Positions 1-13,100 of a stretch of 64,000 nt of DNA are shown piece after piece (positions within the stretch are counted from its first letter, which is position 1; every line of letters starts with the position of its first letter). The DNA is from Rugalucina vietnamica (Eukaryota > Mollusca > Bivalvia > Lucinida > Lucinidae). A model generated the notes under the pieces. That model was not told where the DNA came from, searched no databases, and was given only the letters and a program-made list of their open reading frames with translations. The position numbers and the translations under genes are program-made. The stretch lies in the NCBI GenBank assembly GCA_964017185.1, contig OZ024880.1, positions 34,004,329 to 34,068,328 of the forward strand, given 5' to 3'.

Positions 1-990
1 CAATAGGTCAATGTCATCCCAGGGTCATCATTAATAAACACATTTAAGTACTCTGGTCAATGATGCTATATGCCAAGTTTTGTTGAAAGAAGATTTTTGA
101 AGGGTTTTTACCATAACATGTATAGACGCAACGGCCATCTTGGTCATGTGAGCTGAATTATTTATATACACATTGGCCCCCCTTCCTGTAGATGCTTTAT
201 ATAAAATTTGGCTTTGGTTGGCCAAGCGGTTTCAGAGAAGAAGATCTTTGAATATTTATGTAATATACATATATATTGCGCCGACCCGGGGGCAGACTGA
301 CCCTGAGGTCCAGTAGTTTTCCAGATTCATAAATATTCAGCCCATTTGCCTATTTCATGCAAGTTATTCTCTTCAAATGACAGTTTCCCACGCTCAAATG
401 CATGGGCGACTTAAGTTGACCTTGTCGTAAAATAGGTCAAGGTCATCCTAAGGTCATAATTTATATACACATTGTTGACCTGATCCTAGGTCTTTGCGTT
501 CTGGAGAAGATTTTTAAACTGGTCTTTACCATATATGGGCGTGGCGACCATTTTCCATGTGACCTGGATTATTTATAAACACTTTCTTTCCCACTTCCTT
601 TTCTGGATTCTGACTAATGAAAACTCTGATATACTTCACAAACTTGGTCAGTATCTGCATGAACACTTGGATTAATACATTGTTTTATATTAGATTGTTT
701 TTAGTTTGTGTTTTCTCATCTCTGATTTGGATTTCCTCTCTTATTCTCTGTACAACATCTTTGTATGCCCTTGCTGGGCCCAAAATTGGTCAAATAAATT
801 CTTGTATCTTGTATCTTATAGAGGCTTATTATAAAATTTGGCTTTGATTGGCCAAGCGGATTCAGAGGAGAAGATCTCTGAAATTGTGGACGGACGGAGG
901 AACGATGGACGGACGGACGGACGACGGACAGACGCCGGGGTATGACCATCCTTTAGGCACCTTGTGATCCTTCGGCTCAGGTGAGCTTAA
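1..990. repeat. Modular dispersed repeat ending in AGGTGAGCT, cut by window start
   Basis: Contains repeated blocks (GGCCAAGCGGTTTCAGAGAA, TCATGTGACCTGG, CATGGGCGAC) seen again at 4411-5522, a GACGGACGGACG-type stretch at 889-940 and the end CCTTCGGCTCAGGTGAGCTT. I recall similar repeats from bivalve genomes. No exon of the metalloproteinase is visible inside it. Confidence 0.7.
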
Positions 991-1003
991 ATGTCCATTT
1001 CAG

Positions 1004-1102
1004 ATGACGTACAGATATCAGACAGTGAAGAGATATGAACTGGGCCTAGGAGGCAGTATATTGGACCTAGCAGTCAACCCCAGCATCATTATTTATCCTG
1101 AA
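1004..1102 (+). CDS. Metalloproteinase exon a (N-terminal part of catalytic domain)
   Basis: 99 nt, phase 0 at both ends, acceptor TTTCAG and donor GTAAGT. It encodes 33 residues including LGGSILDLAVNPSIIIYPE, a beta-strand region of reprolysin domains. It opens with ATG, but a real acceptor precedes it and the domain is incomplete, so this is an internal exon and not the start. A dispersed repeat ends about 15 nt before the exon. Confidence 0.8.
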
Positions 1103-4068
1103 GTAAGTGGTTGTGACCTTTGATACCGCACATCAGACAAAATCATTTGAGCCAGACACCAGAAAACCAGTCTTCGGGTTTTCCGACCAGGTCTCACACA
1201 TACTGGCCTGTACAGTCATAGAAAAGGGCTAGAATTTTGAAATTTTGGATTTTAGTAGAAGAGGAAAGGCGTTGATTGCACAGCTGATCTTCGCCTTTGT
1301 TTTCGCATAGGCAAAAATCCGCTTTTCTCATGATGCGGCTCACTCTGAAATCCACCATAATGACATAGACATAATTACGAAGCTGCAGATTACTGGTGAA
1401 TTAAGTAAAATGCTCACTCAAAAATGAGCCGTCTCCTGGGAAAACCAACAATGTGGTTTCCGAACAGGTCTGACACAAATCGGCATGTACAGCTTCAGAA
1501 AACAGCTAGAAGCTTGAAATTTCGGATTTATAAAGAAGAGGAATTGTACTATCCGTGTAGCGAAAACAAAGGCGCTGATCAGTTACCGCGAAGCTGATCT
1601 GCGTCTTTGTTTTCGCCTATGCAGATTGTTAGTTTTTTTCCATGAGGCGGCTCAAATGGTTTCGCAATTGTTTTCAAACTATGTTTTACTGCACGTAATT
1701 GAACATCGCACTTACGTATACACAAATGCTACATTAACACAAAGTACGCAATCACCAGAGACTGGTGCACTCTTAAAGCTCATATCCAAAGGTTCTGATT
1801 TTGTAAAACTGAAGTAGACATTGACGAAAGAAACTGATTGCCGAGAACCTCACCAAATTATCATGACTGGTTCCGGCGATAGCTTGATTTGTAATTTGGC
1901 TTTTTATCTCATGAATATTCATAAGTTCCACTATGATGTCATAGAAGCACATAGGAAAATTTTGAATATCATTCAAACAAACATTTAAAACAAACAACTT
2001 ATCATTTGAAAATAACAATTCACCATTTATACATCTTACTGTTTCAATTTCAAAACTTTTAATCACCATTAAAGTGAATTATTTTGGTTTTTCATTTTTT
2101 CACCAAGGGAGACTACTCTTACATAAATAGAATTTTGTTATTCAAATACAGCCCCATATCTTTTGAGCTGATGTGTATATTTAGGTTTAGTTTTCAATTA
2201 ACAAGTCCAAAGAACAAATATGATCAGGAGACAAAGAATAAAAAGGTTCTGAAATAACTTTTATTTCCCACTGAATCGTAAGCAATCGTACGATTGTGTA
2301 TTCATTAGTTTTGTGATAAGACTGCGCATGAAAATAAATTACGTAAAATGTTTTTCAACGTGTTTATGCTTTCTTAATTTGCATATCGGGACCAAAGAAA
2401 TGACCCCCAAATTAATATTTAGACAATCGTACGGCGATCTTAAGCGCAGTGGGACCGCACTTAACCGAAATTCTACATCAAATGATAGATTACCAATAAT
2501 ATATAAACCAAATCGGACAGCATTTTCCTGTGCTTGCAGAAAGGAGAAGACTTCACCTTCGTTTCTAAGGACTCTACATATCTCTACAAGACCACACTGA
2601 ACAACTTCAGGAACTATATTAACGCTAATCCACCCGCAGCGCCCTGGGACCATGGGCTCTTTATATCAGGGTACGTCTTACTGTCTCTTCTAAAGACCGT
2701 GACGTTTCTTTGCGTCGTTGACGTTTTCGCTTTATACGTCTACAGAGAAGTTGCAGACACATATGTTAACATGCACATACAATATAAATATCTATTTCTT
2801 TTTGTTTTCATATCATCCCATCAAACACAGACATATGAGCCGCTGCATCAGAAAACCAGCCATCTGCATATGCGAAAACAAAGCCACAGATCAGCTCAGC
2901 TGTGCAGTAACTGCACACGTCAGCTGAATAGTGGTTTTATTTTCGCTACACAGATAGTACAATCTCCTTTCTCTTAAATCTCACATTTCAAGCTTCTACC
3001 CTTATTCTGTGGCCGTACAACCTGGCCGGAAACCCAAATTGTTGGTTTTCGCAGGCTACGGCTCATTTGTTATTTGTTCTGCTATAGATCTGGCGGCTTG
3101 TTTCTCGTTTCAGATTAAATCTGTATTCCACCAGCCCCTCATTGCTAGGTAAGGGAAGAGTTTTACTTTTATGTTTAAGCAAATGAATCCATGACACGAC
3201 ACTAGGACAAACCAAAATGATCATGTTTACCTCATTAAACGGTATTCAGAATGTTTTTCTGTATATATGAGCCACCTCATGGGAAAACCAACAATCTGCA
3301 TATGCGAAACCAAAGGCACAGATCAGAGTCCTTGTTTTCGCTACATGGATAGGACAATTTCTCTTCTTCTTAAATCTGAAATTTCAAGCTTCTAGCCCTG
3401 CTTCTGTGCTTGTACAGGCTGATTTGTGTCGGACCTGTTTGGAAACCACATTGTTGGTTTTGCCACGAGACGGCTCAATTATGTACCGTATCTTAACCCT
3501 TCGTTTAAATTCTACGAAATACACACATTCTGTTCAGGAAGCTACAGTTATCACTAAGCTGTAAGGTTGGATGAATGTGATTCTTGCCCCGGAGCCGTGA
3601 AAATAGAATGGATGCTTGTGTCCCAGCAAAATTTTAACCGACTGTCCGACCGCCTGATTACTGGTTAACCGCTTTAGAGGGTTACTCGAACCATCCATAC
3701 ATGCAAGCCTTAGTTGTTTACTTGGTTTTTCGGATGCATGGCATTCTAAATGTCGATGAAAATTCCCGAAAAAGAGGCAACGTCACGACATGACCGTAGA
3801 ACGCAAACAACAACCAAACAAAACTAAACCGTCACTTGAGCATATGGGTTTAACATATTTAAGATCATTTAACATAATTTACGTTTCGTTACAGGATCTG
3901 CATATGTGTCGACCGTTTGTGCCACGAACGGTAATCGCAATTACCGGGTGTCTATAAATGAAGACAGAGCCTACAACCTAGTCGGTACTGCTGCACATGA
4001 ACTCGGCCACGCGTATGTAATATTACGAAATTTTACACATTCAATATACAGAGATTTGTTTTCAACTG

Positions 4069-4116
<48 letters not shown>

Positions 4117-7100
4117 GAAAATTTCATTGGAAAATATGTTCAAAACATCTGAGGCGGTCCACAATCTATGTTATGGATCAAAATAAGAGACATTCTATAC
4201 CCATGTACTTCCCAGTTTTAGTTGATAAAATGGGATTTAAGGGGTTTATTCTACACAAACTTGTTTTCCTGATGACAACCCCATCATTGGCAATTGTTCT
4301 AGGTGCTAAAGACCATTCATTACAACAACACAGATATGCAATGCACCCTATTTTTTCAGCTGTGTAAAATGATTTTTTCCGTTGAAACCAGAGGACCAAT
4401 GGCCCTGTATACGCTCACCTGAGATCTGGGATATACCAATAAACTTATTTGACTATTTTGGTCATAAACATGTATATAGCCCCAGGGCAGGGATCAATTT
4501 TCAGAAAGGATGATCTTTGAATATTATGGTAATATACATGTTTATTGCCCCGTGGTGGGGACAGACCAGCCCCTGGGTCCATTTGTTTTTCAGAATCATA
4601 AATCTTCAGTCCATTTGCCCATTACCTTCAAGTTGTTCCCTTCAAATGACATTTTGACCATTTCCCAATTTATATGCACGGGAGATATATGTTGACTTTG
4701 TCGTGAAATAGGATCAAGGTCACCCATGAGTCATTTATATAATTTTGTAGTTCTAACTCCTCTCCATGATGCTCCATGTGAACTTTCAAAATCATAGGCC
4801 TTTTTGTTCTTGAGAAGAAGACTTTTTTAAGTTTTTTGCTATTTATAGCCGTGGCGGCCATCTTGGTCATGTGACCTGAACCATTTATATAAACTTTCGT
4901 TCTCCCTTCTTAAGGATGCTCCACATGAAGCTTGGCTTTGATTGTCCAAGCGGTTTTAGAGAAGAAGATCTTTGAATATTATGGTAATACACAAGTATAT
5001 TGTCCCAAGGTGCGGACAGACTAGCCCCTGTGGTCCAAATGTTTTCAGAATAATAAATCTTCAGTCAGTTTTCACATTTCCTTCAAGTTTTTCACTTATA
5101 ATGACATTTCTACTATTTTCCCCATTCAAATGCATGGGCGACCTACATGTAAGTTGACCTTGTCTTAAAATAGGTCAATGTCATCCCAGGGTCATGATTT
5201 ATTTAAACTTTGTAGTGTTCCTCTCCCTGATGCATCATGCCATGTTTCAAAAGCATATGCCTTATGGTTCTGGAGAAGAAGTTTTTAAAGGTTTTTGCTA
5301 TTTATAGCTATGGAGGCCATCTTGGTCATGTGACCTGGACTATTTATACCTTCCCAAGTATGCGCCACATGAACTTTGGCTTTGACTGGCCAAGCGGTTT
5401 CAGAGAAAAAAATCTTTGAAATTGTGGACGACGGACGACGACAACGACCGACGACGGACGGACGCCGGAACTTGGCCATCCTATAAGCTAACCTTGTGAG
5501 CCTTCGACTCAGGTGAGCTAAAAAGGGAGTTATTTTTCTTACTTTTTGCTTTAAAAACGAAATAATTTCTTATATCCAATATTAACATCAAATGTGTTTC
5601 CAGTAGGGTTGACTATTATGTATTTTTCGATTTCTTAAAACGGGAGGGTGGATTGATGATTAAAGCATCATACTCCGAATCTAAAGGTGCTGTCAACGAG
5701 ATGTGTCCTTGAGAAAAGTATATTATATTTACACTTCACTTCTGGAGGTGCTGGTTCCGTCCAGTCAAGATTGAAGTATTGTTGACTGCGACAAAAAAAA
5801 AACAAACAGATACAAACCTTCAATATCACACATCGGGACAATATTCACCGATATCAGTTGAATAAACCTAATTGAGCCGCGTCGTGAGAAAACCGGATTT
5901 TTTTCATATGCGAAAACAAAGGCACAGATCAGCTTCGCAGTTACAGCGCCTTTGTTTTCGCTACTCTGATAGTAACCCTCATCTTCCTCCTAAATCCGAA
6001 ATTTCAAGCTTCTAGCCATCTCCTGTAACTGTACAGGCCGGTTTGTTTCAGACCTGGTCGGAAACCCCGAAGACCGGGTTTCTTGCGTCGCGGCTCCTGT
6101 ATGATCAATGTTACAGGCTAGGGGCTCTTCACGACAGCCAGACTGGAGACAATGGCAACACATGTCCTAGCGGCAGGTTCATCATGTCCTCCTCAGCCAC
6201 TCGACCCAGCACTACCTCAAAGGATACGATCAATACCTTCTCGGGTTGTAGCGCCACCTACTTCCGGAACCATCTAAACAGGTAAGGTTCATGATCGTTT
6301 CTTATATGACGAATGGACTTGCCCATCATATTCATTTGGGTGACTCCACTATCGTTTTAGGAGAATCAATAGTGATTTTGAAATTGTATTCACTTTTTTT
6401 TCGATGATCTTTCTCCATGTAAACAGAATAGCCCCAGATGTAAAGCACATCTGGGATTTACGGTTTGCCTATGTCCCATAAAAGGACACCATGCTTGTTT
6501 GAATTAAAATAAATGCGGAAACCTAACGTCATAATAGCGTCGTTGTTACGTCATATTACGTCATAATAAATCCAAGATTAAACATGACAGCACAATAACC
6601 AAACAATATTAAGGCAAAGAACCACAAAAACCGTGGCGCTTAATGTCGATCCAATGACGTCGTTTTAAAGATGGCGTCACATGTTGTGCGGTCCGAACAA
6701 AGAGTAAGGAGCGACAGTAGCAAAGAAACGGATCGCTTTTTAAGTTAATTTACGAACCCCGTATGGGCAGAAACCTGTAAATATCGTTCCCATAGACTCC
6801 CATTGTAATTTGCCCCAGAACAAGTCTCATGTATATGCTCCACATCTCATCGTTGACCACATCTCATTCAGCAGACGACAGAACGTCCCAGGCCGTATGC
6901 AAGTGCAGCAAGAAGATAGGGTGTTAGCCAGCATCCAAGGACGGTATTTTCCGCTGTTTACCCCAAAATCGCTCAACAATGAAAAATGATGATTCAAATA
7001 TCACTAAATCCGCAATTTGGTCATTGTATGGCAAAACGGCAGCTAATTAAAGCACACAATAGAGCACAATGTTCAAGAATGGCTACACTATCATATGACA

Positions 7101-10100
7101 AAGACGTTTAATAGATAATCATTTCTTACATACCTCTTTCATAAAGATAGAAAAATTCCGGTATTTAGCGGTGGTAGACAAATCTATCTTACACTGCTCG
7201 CTTGGTTGCTCATACAAGATAAGAAAAGCACGCGACTAAATTCGATCGTTTCTAGCCCAAAGCAGCTGCTTCCAGCAATATTGTTCAACAAAACTAGACT
7301 ACATTGGTGTGAATTCATAGGGTATATTCTTGATTCACACTCGTTTTCAACGAAAAACAAATCAAAACTGCATCTCTTTTCAATTTGACAACGATTTATT
7401 TACATTTGACGTCATATCCGCAATAAACACAACGTCATCAGACTGAGTTAAATAAAGCACGGTACCAGGTGACGTTACCGGTAAAATGAATTTAGGCTTA
7501 ATCGGGGTATGTAAGAAAAAGAATCGATCATGGGTGGTCAGTGGAGAAAGGAAAATCCCAACCCTCGGGTCCACCGTTCCGGTGGGAAACTCGGCGAGCC
7601 TCGTTTCCCACTGGAACGGGTGGACCCTCGGGTTGGGATTTTCCTATCTCCACTGACCACCCATGATGGATTCTATTTTTCTTGCACACCAGATAGAAAA
7701 ATCCTACGTTTCACCCCATGTGAGAAATTCTTTTCTTACATACCTCTATCATAAAGATAGAAAAATTCCGGTATTTTAGTGGTGGTAGATAAATCGATCT
7801 TACACTGCTGGTTTGGTTGCTCATGCAAGATAAGAAAAGCACGCGATACAATTCGATCGTTTCTACTGCTTGCAGCAATGGCGTTCACCAAAACTAGACA
7901 AAAGTGATGTTTTTCACAGCGAGTATTCTTGAATCACGCTCGTTTTAAAATAAAAACAAATAAAAACTACATCACTATTGACTTTGACAACGATTTATTT
8001 ACATTTGACGTCACATCCGTAATATGCACAACGTCACAAGGGTTAAAGCACGGTACCAGGTTACGTTACCGGTAAAAGGATAAAATCGGAGTATGTAAGA
8101 AAAAGAATCGATCATGGGTGCCCAGTGGAGAAAGGAAAATCCCAACCCTCGGGTCCACCGTTCTAGTGGGAAACTCGGCGAGCCTCGTTTCCCACTGGAA
8201 CGGGTGGACCCTCGGGTTGGGATTTTCCTATCTCCACTGGTCACCCATGATGGATTCTATTTATCTCACCCTCATTATCTCACCCCGGTCCACCCTGCGT
8301 TCAAGTGTTCTTTTTTTAACATTGGTTGCATAGGACGTCACGTAATTTCGTCGCTAAGCGCTTACGTCACAATGACGTCAAAACATTTTCATTCAAAATG
8401 GCGGACGCCGCGATTGTAGCATTCTTCTAGGTAAATAGTATAAAAATCAAGCTTCGCCGCATTAATGCGTGCAAGAAAAAGAATCCATAATTCGTGTAAG
8501 ATATGAATAGACAAATCTGTCCCTCGGGTCACAGTTTGGCATCACTCGGCGAGCCTCGTGATGCCAAAATGTGACCCTCGGGACAGATTTGTCTATCCAT
8601 ACCTGACACTCATGTAAGATTCTTATATTATGATCAATAGTAGTCTGTCCACAAGTTGGGCCAATCTCTTCCAACATAACAATTAGAGGCCTCTGTCTAT
8701 ATATAGACAGAGACACAAAAATAATCTTACCTATTCACTCCCATTATGACTTGCCCCCAAACAAGACTCATTCATATGCTTCACAACTCTTAGTGGACCC
8801 CAACTCATTCAGCAGCTGAGAGAGCGCTACATGCCGTATGCAAGTGAATCAAAGAAATAGGGAGGTAGCCAGCACAGAAGGACGGAATGTTCCTCTGTTT
8901 AAGGACACCCAAATATCCCCAAAATCGCTCATCAATGAAAAATGATTATTCAAAAATCACTACATCTGCAATTTGGCCACTGTATAGCAAAACAGCACTT
9001 GATTTACTCACACAGTCAAGAATTGTTACACTAGCATATGATAAAGAGTGTTGAAAGATACCCTTGTGTAGCCTTAAATCTTAAATATGCCCACACTTTG
9101 GGCCTATCACTTGCAACGTTATATTTATAGGGCTGTGTCCAAAGCATAACATTGAACGTTGAATAAAAGGGCAATGTTCACAGTGTGTGCAGTTTTGTGG
9201 ACAATTGTATTGTGGTGTACTTGAATTATACTAAAAATGTAAAATGTGATTACAGATTCCCTGACTGTCTCGCAAGACCGGACGAATACGACTTTACGGA
9301 GAATTTCTGTGACGGGCCACGCGGATTCAGAGCAAACACGTTTGATGAACAGTGCCAGAATTATTATAACTACGGGGCTGGCTATACAGAATGTTATGGA
9401 ACGGTAAGAAAAGATCAAAGACCTATTTCCATGTCAATTGAGGGTTATTAGATAAGGGACAGGGCATTAGGAAACCTAAATCCTTGACATTGACTCAGGA
9501 TACAGGTAGGGGCCAAAACAGGAAAAATGAATATTGATTGCAGAGGGAGGCAGTTTTATTGCATATGTTATCAGGGACAATATAGTCTCCTTTAGGAGCC
9601 TCTTTATGACCCCCTGCAGAGATGTGATAATCACCTCATTATGACAGTCCTTTGATCTAAGGACCACATTGCACCATTAGGGGTCATTGACCAAATAAAC
9701 AGGGGTACCCCTTTTAGCTTCTTCAGAAGTAGGTCTTTAACCCATTTATGATGAATGGTCTTGCCAACCAATATTTTTGGGTGAGTCCATTTCCATTTTC
9801 CGGGACATCAGAAGTAATTTAAGATTTTCATTTCATTTTGCAATGATTTTTCTAAGCAAACAGAATAACATCAGATGGGACGTCGCATTTTTCGGCGTCA
9901 CTTGTCCTGCGGATGTAGTGTTTGTCATATTCCACAAAAAGGACATCAAAATAATCTCAATATTTTAGGATTCTAACGTATTTAGCACGAATGCTTGTAA
10001 AATAGTGGTTAGAACCTTTGGAAACAGTAAAATATTCAACCGGAGAATATGGACAATATTTAAAAATTTCGGGTAATGAACCCTCATTGGTTTCCCTAAA

Positions 10101-13100
10101 TAAATTGTCAGTGAAAGCCAGATATGTGTAATTGCGATTTGATGACTTTACAAAGGGGTCGTTTCAATCAAAGACTTGCTTTCCCGTATCTAACATGTCT
10201 ATATTCTGATCATTTCTGATCATAATCCCAGGTCTATACTATAATCCCACCTAGGTATAGAATATAATCCCAGGTCTATACTATAATCCCAGGTCTATAC
10301 TATAATCCCAGGTCTATACTATAATCCCAAGTCTATACTATAAATCCAGGTCTATACTACTATCCGGTATTTACAAGCATCGATTATTATCGGAGTTTTT
10401 TTTATTTTTCCCATACATTATTTTCGTTAATCATGAGGTGCCAGTGATGCAATATATATTCGTTTGAAAACAGCTTGTTTTATTATGTATTATTGCACAA
10501 AGCATGATAGCTGCTGGAACCAAATTTAACATTGCAACAAGAGAACATCTCTATTTGTCATGAAGCTTCAAGAACTTATCATTCGATAAGTTTTATTATT
10601 TTGCTTGCAGAAAGCAGTAGGGCAGGATGGATGTTGGCGGTCTAACCAAATATATTGTTACCCAGGATCTGGAGGGTATTGCTACGGTCTAGTTTATCTG
10701 GTAGACGGCTCACCCTGTACAGGACCAAACCCAGAGAAGAAATATGTAAGTGAACAATTTAAATATGCACAAGAAAGCTTCGACTGAGATAGATTACCAC
10801 ATCTAAAAGTCTTTCTTTGCCAATGACATAAAATAACAGATATTCTTAAAGAAAAAGTGAAGTCAAATACGAATTTTTGCCTCACTTCTAACATTTCAGA
10901 GGATGTTCGTAGAGAAAAAAAACTTATCATCAGGAAAACATGTCCGTGAAATGTATACCCCCTTAAACCCCACTTCTATATAGAAAAATGGAGTTTGCAG
11001 GGGTATACCTATATTTCTTATTTTTGCTCAAAAACATAGATTGTGGGTACTTGTTAGAACCGCCTCGCCGAGGAGGTTCTAACATGTACCCACAATCTAT
11101 GTTTTGAGCAAAAATAAGAAAAATATAACAATTTTTCCAGTGAAAATTTTCATTTTACAACCAAAACAATTCTCTGTATATTACATGGGTATGTTTTCGT
11201 AATGTGATACAGTTTTATGTAGCACAGATGAAATACACATCACTTAATGTTGCAGTACAGAGGGACTCGTTACATCAAAGGAATTCATCGCGATGTTTAT
11301 CGTGATTTATTTGTTTATTCATGATGGTTCATTGGCAGATTAGGAATTCATCACAAGAATAGAACAATTAACTTAATGTTATGGATCACTGAACAACAAC
11401 AATGCGAGGTTTGGCGCCTGTAAGAGCGTAAAATCCCCTTAGTCCTGTAGCCATCTGGGCTATTTGAGGTGGACCTGGATTTAAAGTACATAGAACATGT
11501 TTTTACATATTTGGAAAGTTGAGGTCTTCTGCATTAAGAATCTGATGGGTGACATCTTGTCACCATTGAGCAATTTGAAAAATTCAAGATGGCGTCCAAG
11601 ATGACTGACCACATACAGAAAATGCTATTTTCCTGTGAAATAATTATGTTTTGTCAGACCTTTAGACCTGAAATCACTTGTATTTAAAAGCTGAATTAAT
11701 TGTACGTTAAAATAAGTCCAAGGAAATATACTCTGTAAAGGGGGCATCAAAGATGGCTGTCAAAACCAAGGAAAATGCACTATTTGAAAGCGATGCCTTC
11801 AAAAATTCAAAATTTTCACACCAAACAACTTGGTGGCAATTTTGTAAACGTTTATGGATCCAGTGGATGGCATCTTGTCACCATTGAGCAAATTAAAGAA
11901 ATTCAAGATGGCATTCAAGATGGCTGCCCGTATATGGCAAAGTACCGTAATTACTATGCAAATATATATGTTTTGGCATATTTAACACCTGAAATCAGTG
12001 CAATTAATACCCTGAAAGTACTGCATCTAAGATGACCACCACAGTAAAGGAAAGTTTTACAATTTTGGTTTGTTTGTTTGTTTTGTTGCTTTACGCCCAA
12101 GTCAACCGATATTGCCATGCCTGGATATTACCTCCATTTCAAACGTTGGGATGCCATGAAATCCGAAACATACTCAAACTACAACCACTAAATTTAACAA
12201 CTCATGCTTATAAATATAGATGCTCTTAAAGGATGTCAGTCTTATTTTTATTTGTCAAAACCACTTATTTCGGGCACGTTCAGACAAGTTATCAAAAGGC
12301 TGGTCAGTTTTATCTGTAAACACAAGCAGCCCATATTTCTCTAACAACCTAAAATGACAGGTAATATTTTCTTTTGTGCTGCATGCGTAATACTACAAAA
12401 TGGTGGTCAAGAGGGAATGTGGGCCCCACCCATTGGGTCAATAGAAATGTATTAGCTGCTTTTGTCTCCAGGCAAAGATTTAAAAATTCTACTGAATGAC
12501 CATCTGATTAATGGGTTACAGCACAGAAGGCTTTAGCCTGCCCAAGGAAAGTGGTTACAGTAAAACCATCTATACAAGTAAGCTTTAGTTGTTAACTTAG
12601 GTGGTTATATTTTCAAGCACATATTGAGAGTCATGTCATCCTAATGTTTGCAAGAAGTCCCGGCATGATCATAGCTGTTGACTGGGACATAAAGCACCAG
12701 CACAAGAAAACAAACAAACAAGTAATGTGGTCAATTTCACATAGTATTAAAGTCAAAAATATGTTGACAAATCACTGCAAAATACAGAACATGTAGTTCA
12801 CAGCGACCTAGACTAAAAATTATGGTTCAAAAATTGGGGTTTAATGTCTCATTATCTATAAGCCCACATACATGTATCTTTTCTCATATACATGTCTGTG
12901 TCTTTTATTCTGGAAGACAGACATCAAAGTCTGGAAATGTAGATCCAAGTGACCTATGATTATGATTTATAGGCGGCGGGCTATAACTAATGTTGTAAGA
13001 ACTTGGAGCCCAATCCCTTTGTCTTTGAGATGACAATAAGATATGTTTAAACTATGATTACTGTGAAAGCATGTACTCCTATTGATTGAAAGTCATTAGC

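Larger units (their letters stand above)
7121..8260. repeat. 610-bp direct duplication, each copy ending in a long hairpin
   Basis: The block from TTCTTACATACCTCT (7124 and 7734) repeats with an offset of 610 nt: AAAGATAGAAAAATTCCGGT, TAAGAAAAGCACGCGA, GACAACGATTTATTTACATT, AGCACGGTACCAGG. Each unit closes with the hairpin listed separately. Confidence 0.8.

Noticed and set aside
2718-2977. 69- and 147-codon frames after exon b
   Set aside because: They run past the GTACGT donor into intron and an AGCCGCCTC element.
10225-10362. CRISPR-like regular repeats
   Set aside because: Units are head to tail without spacers and the DNA is eukaryotic.
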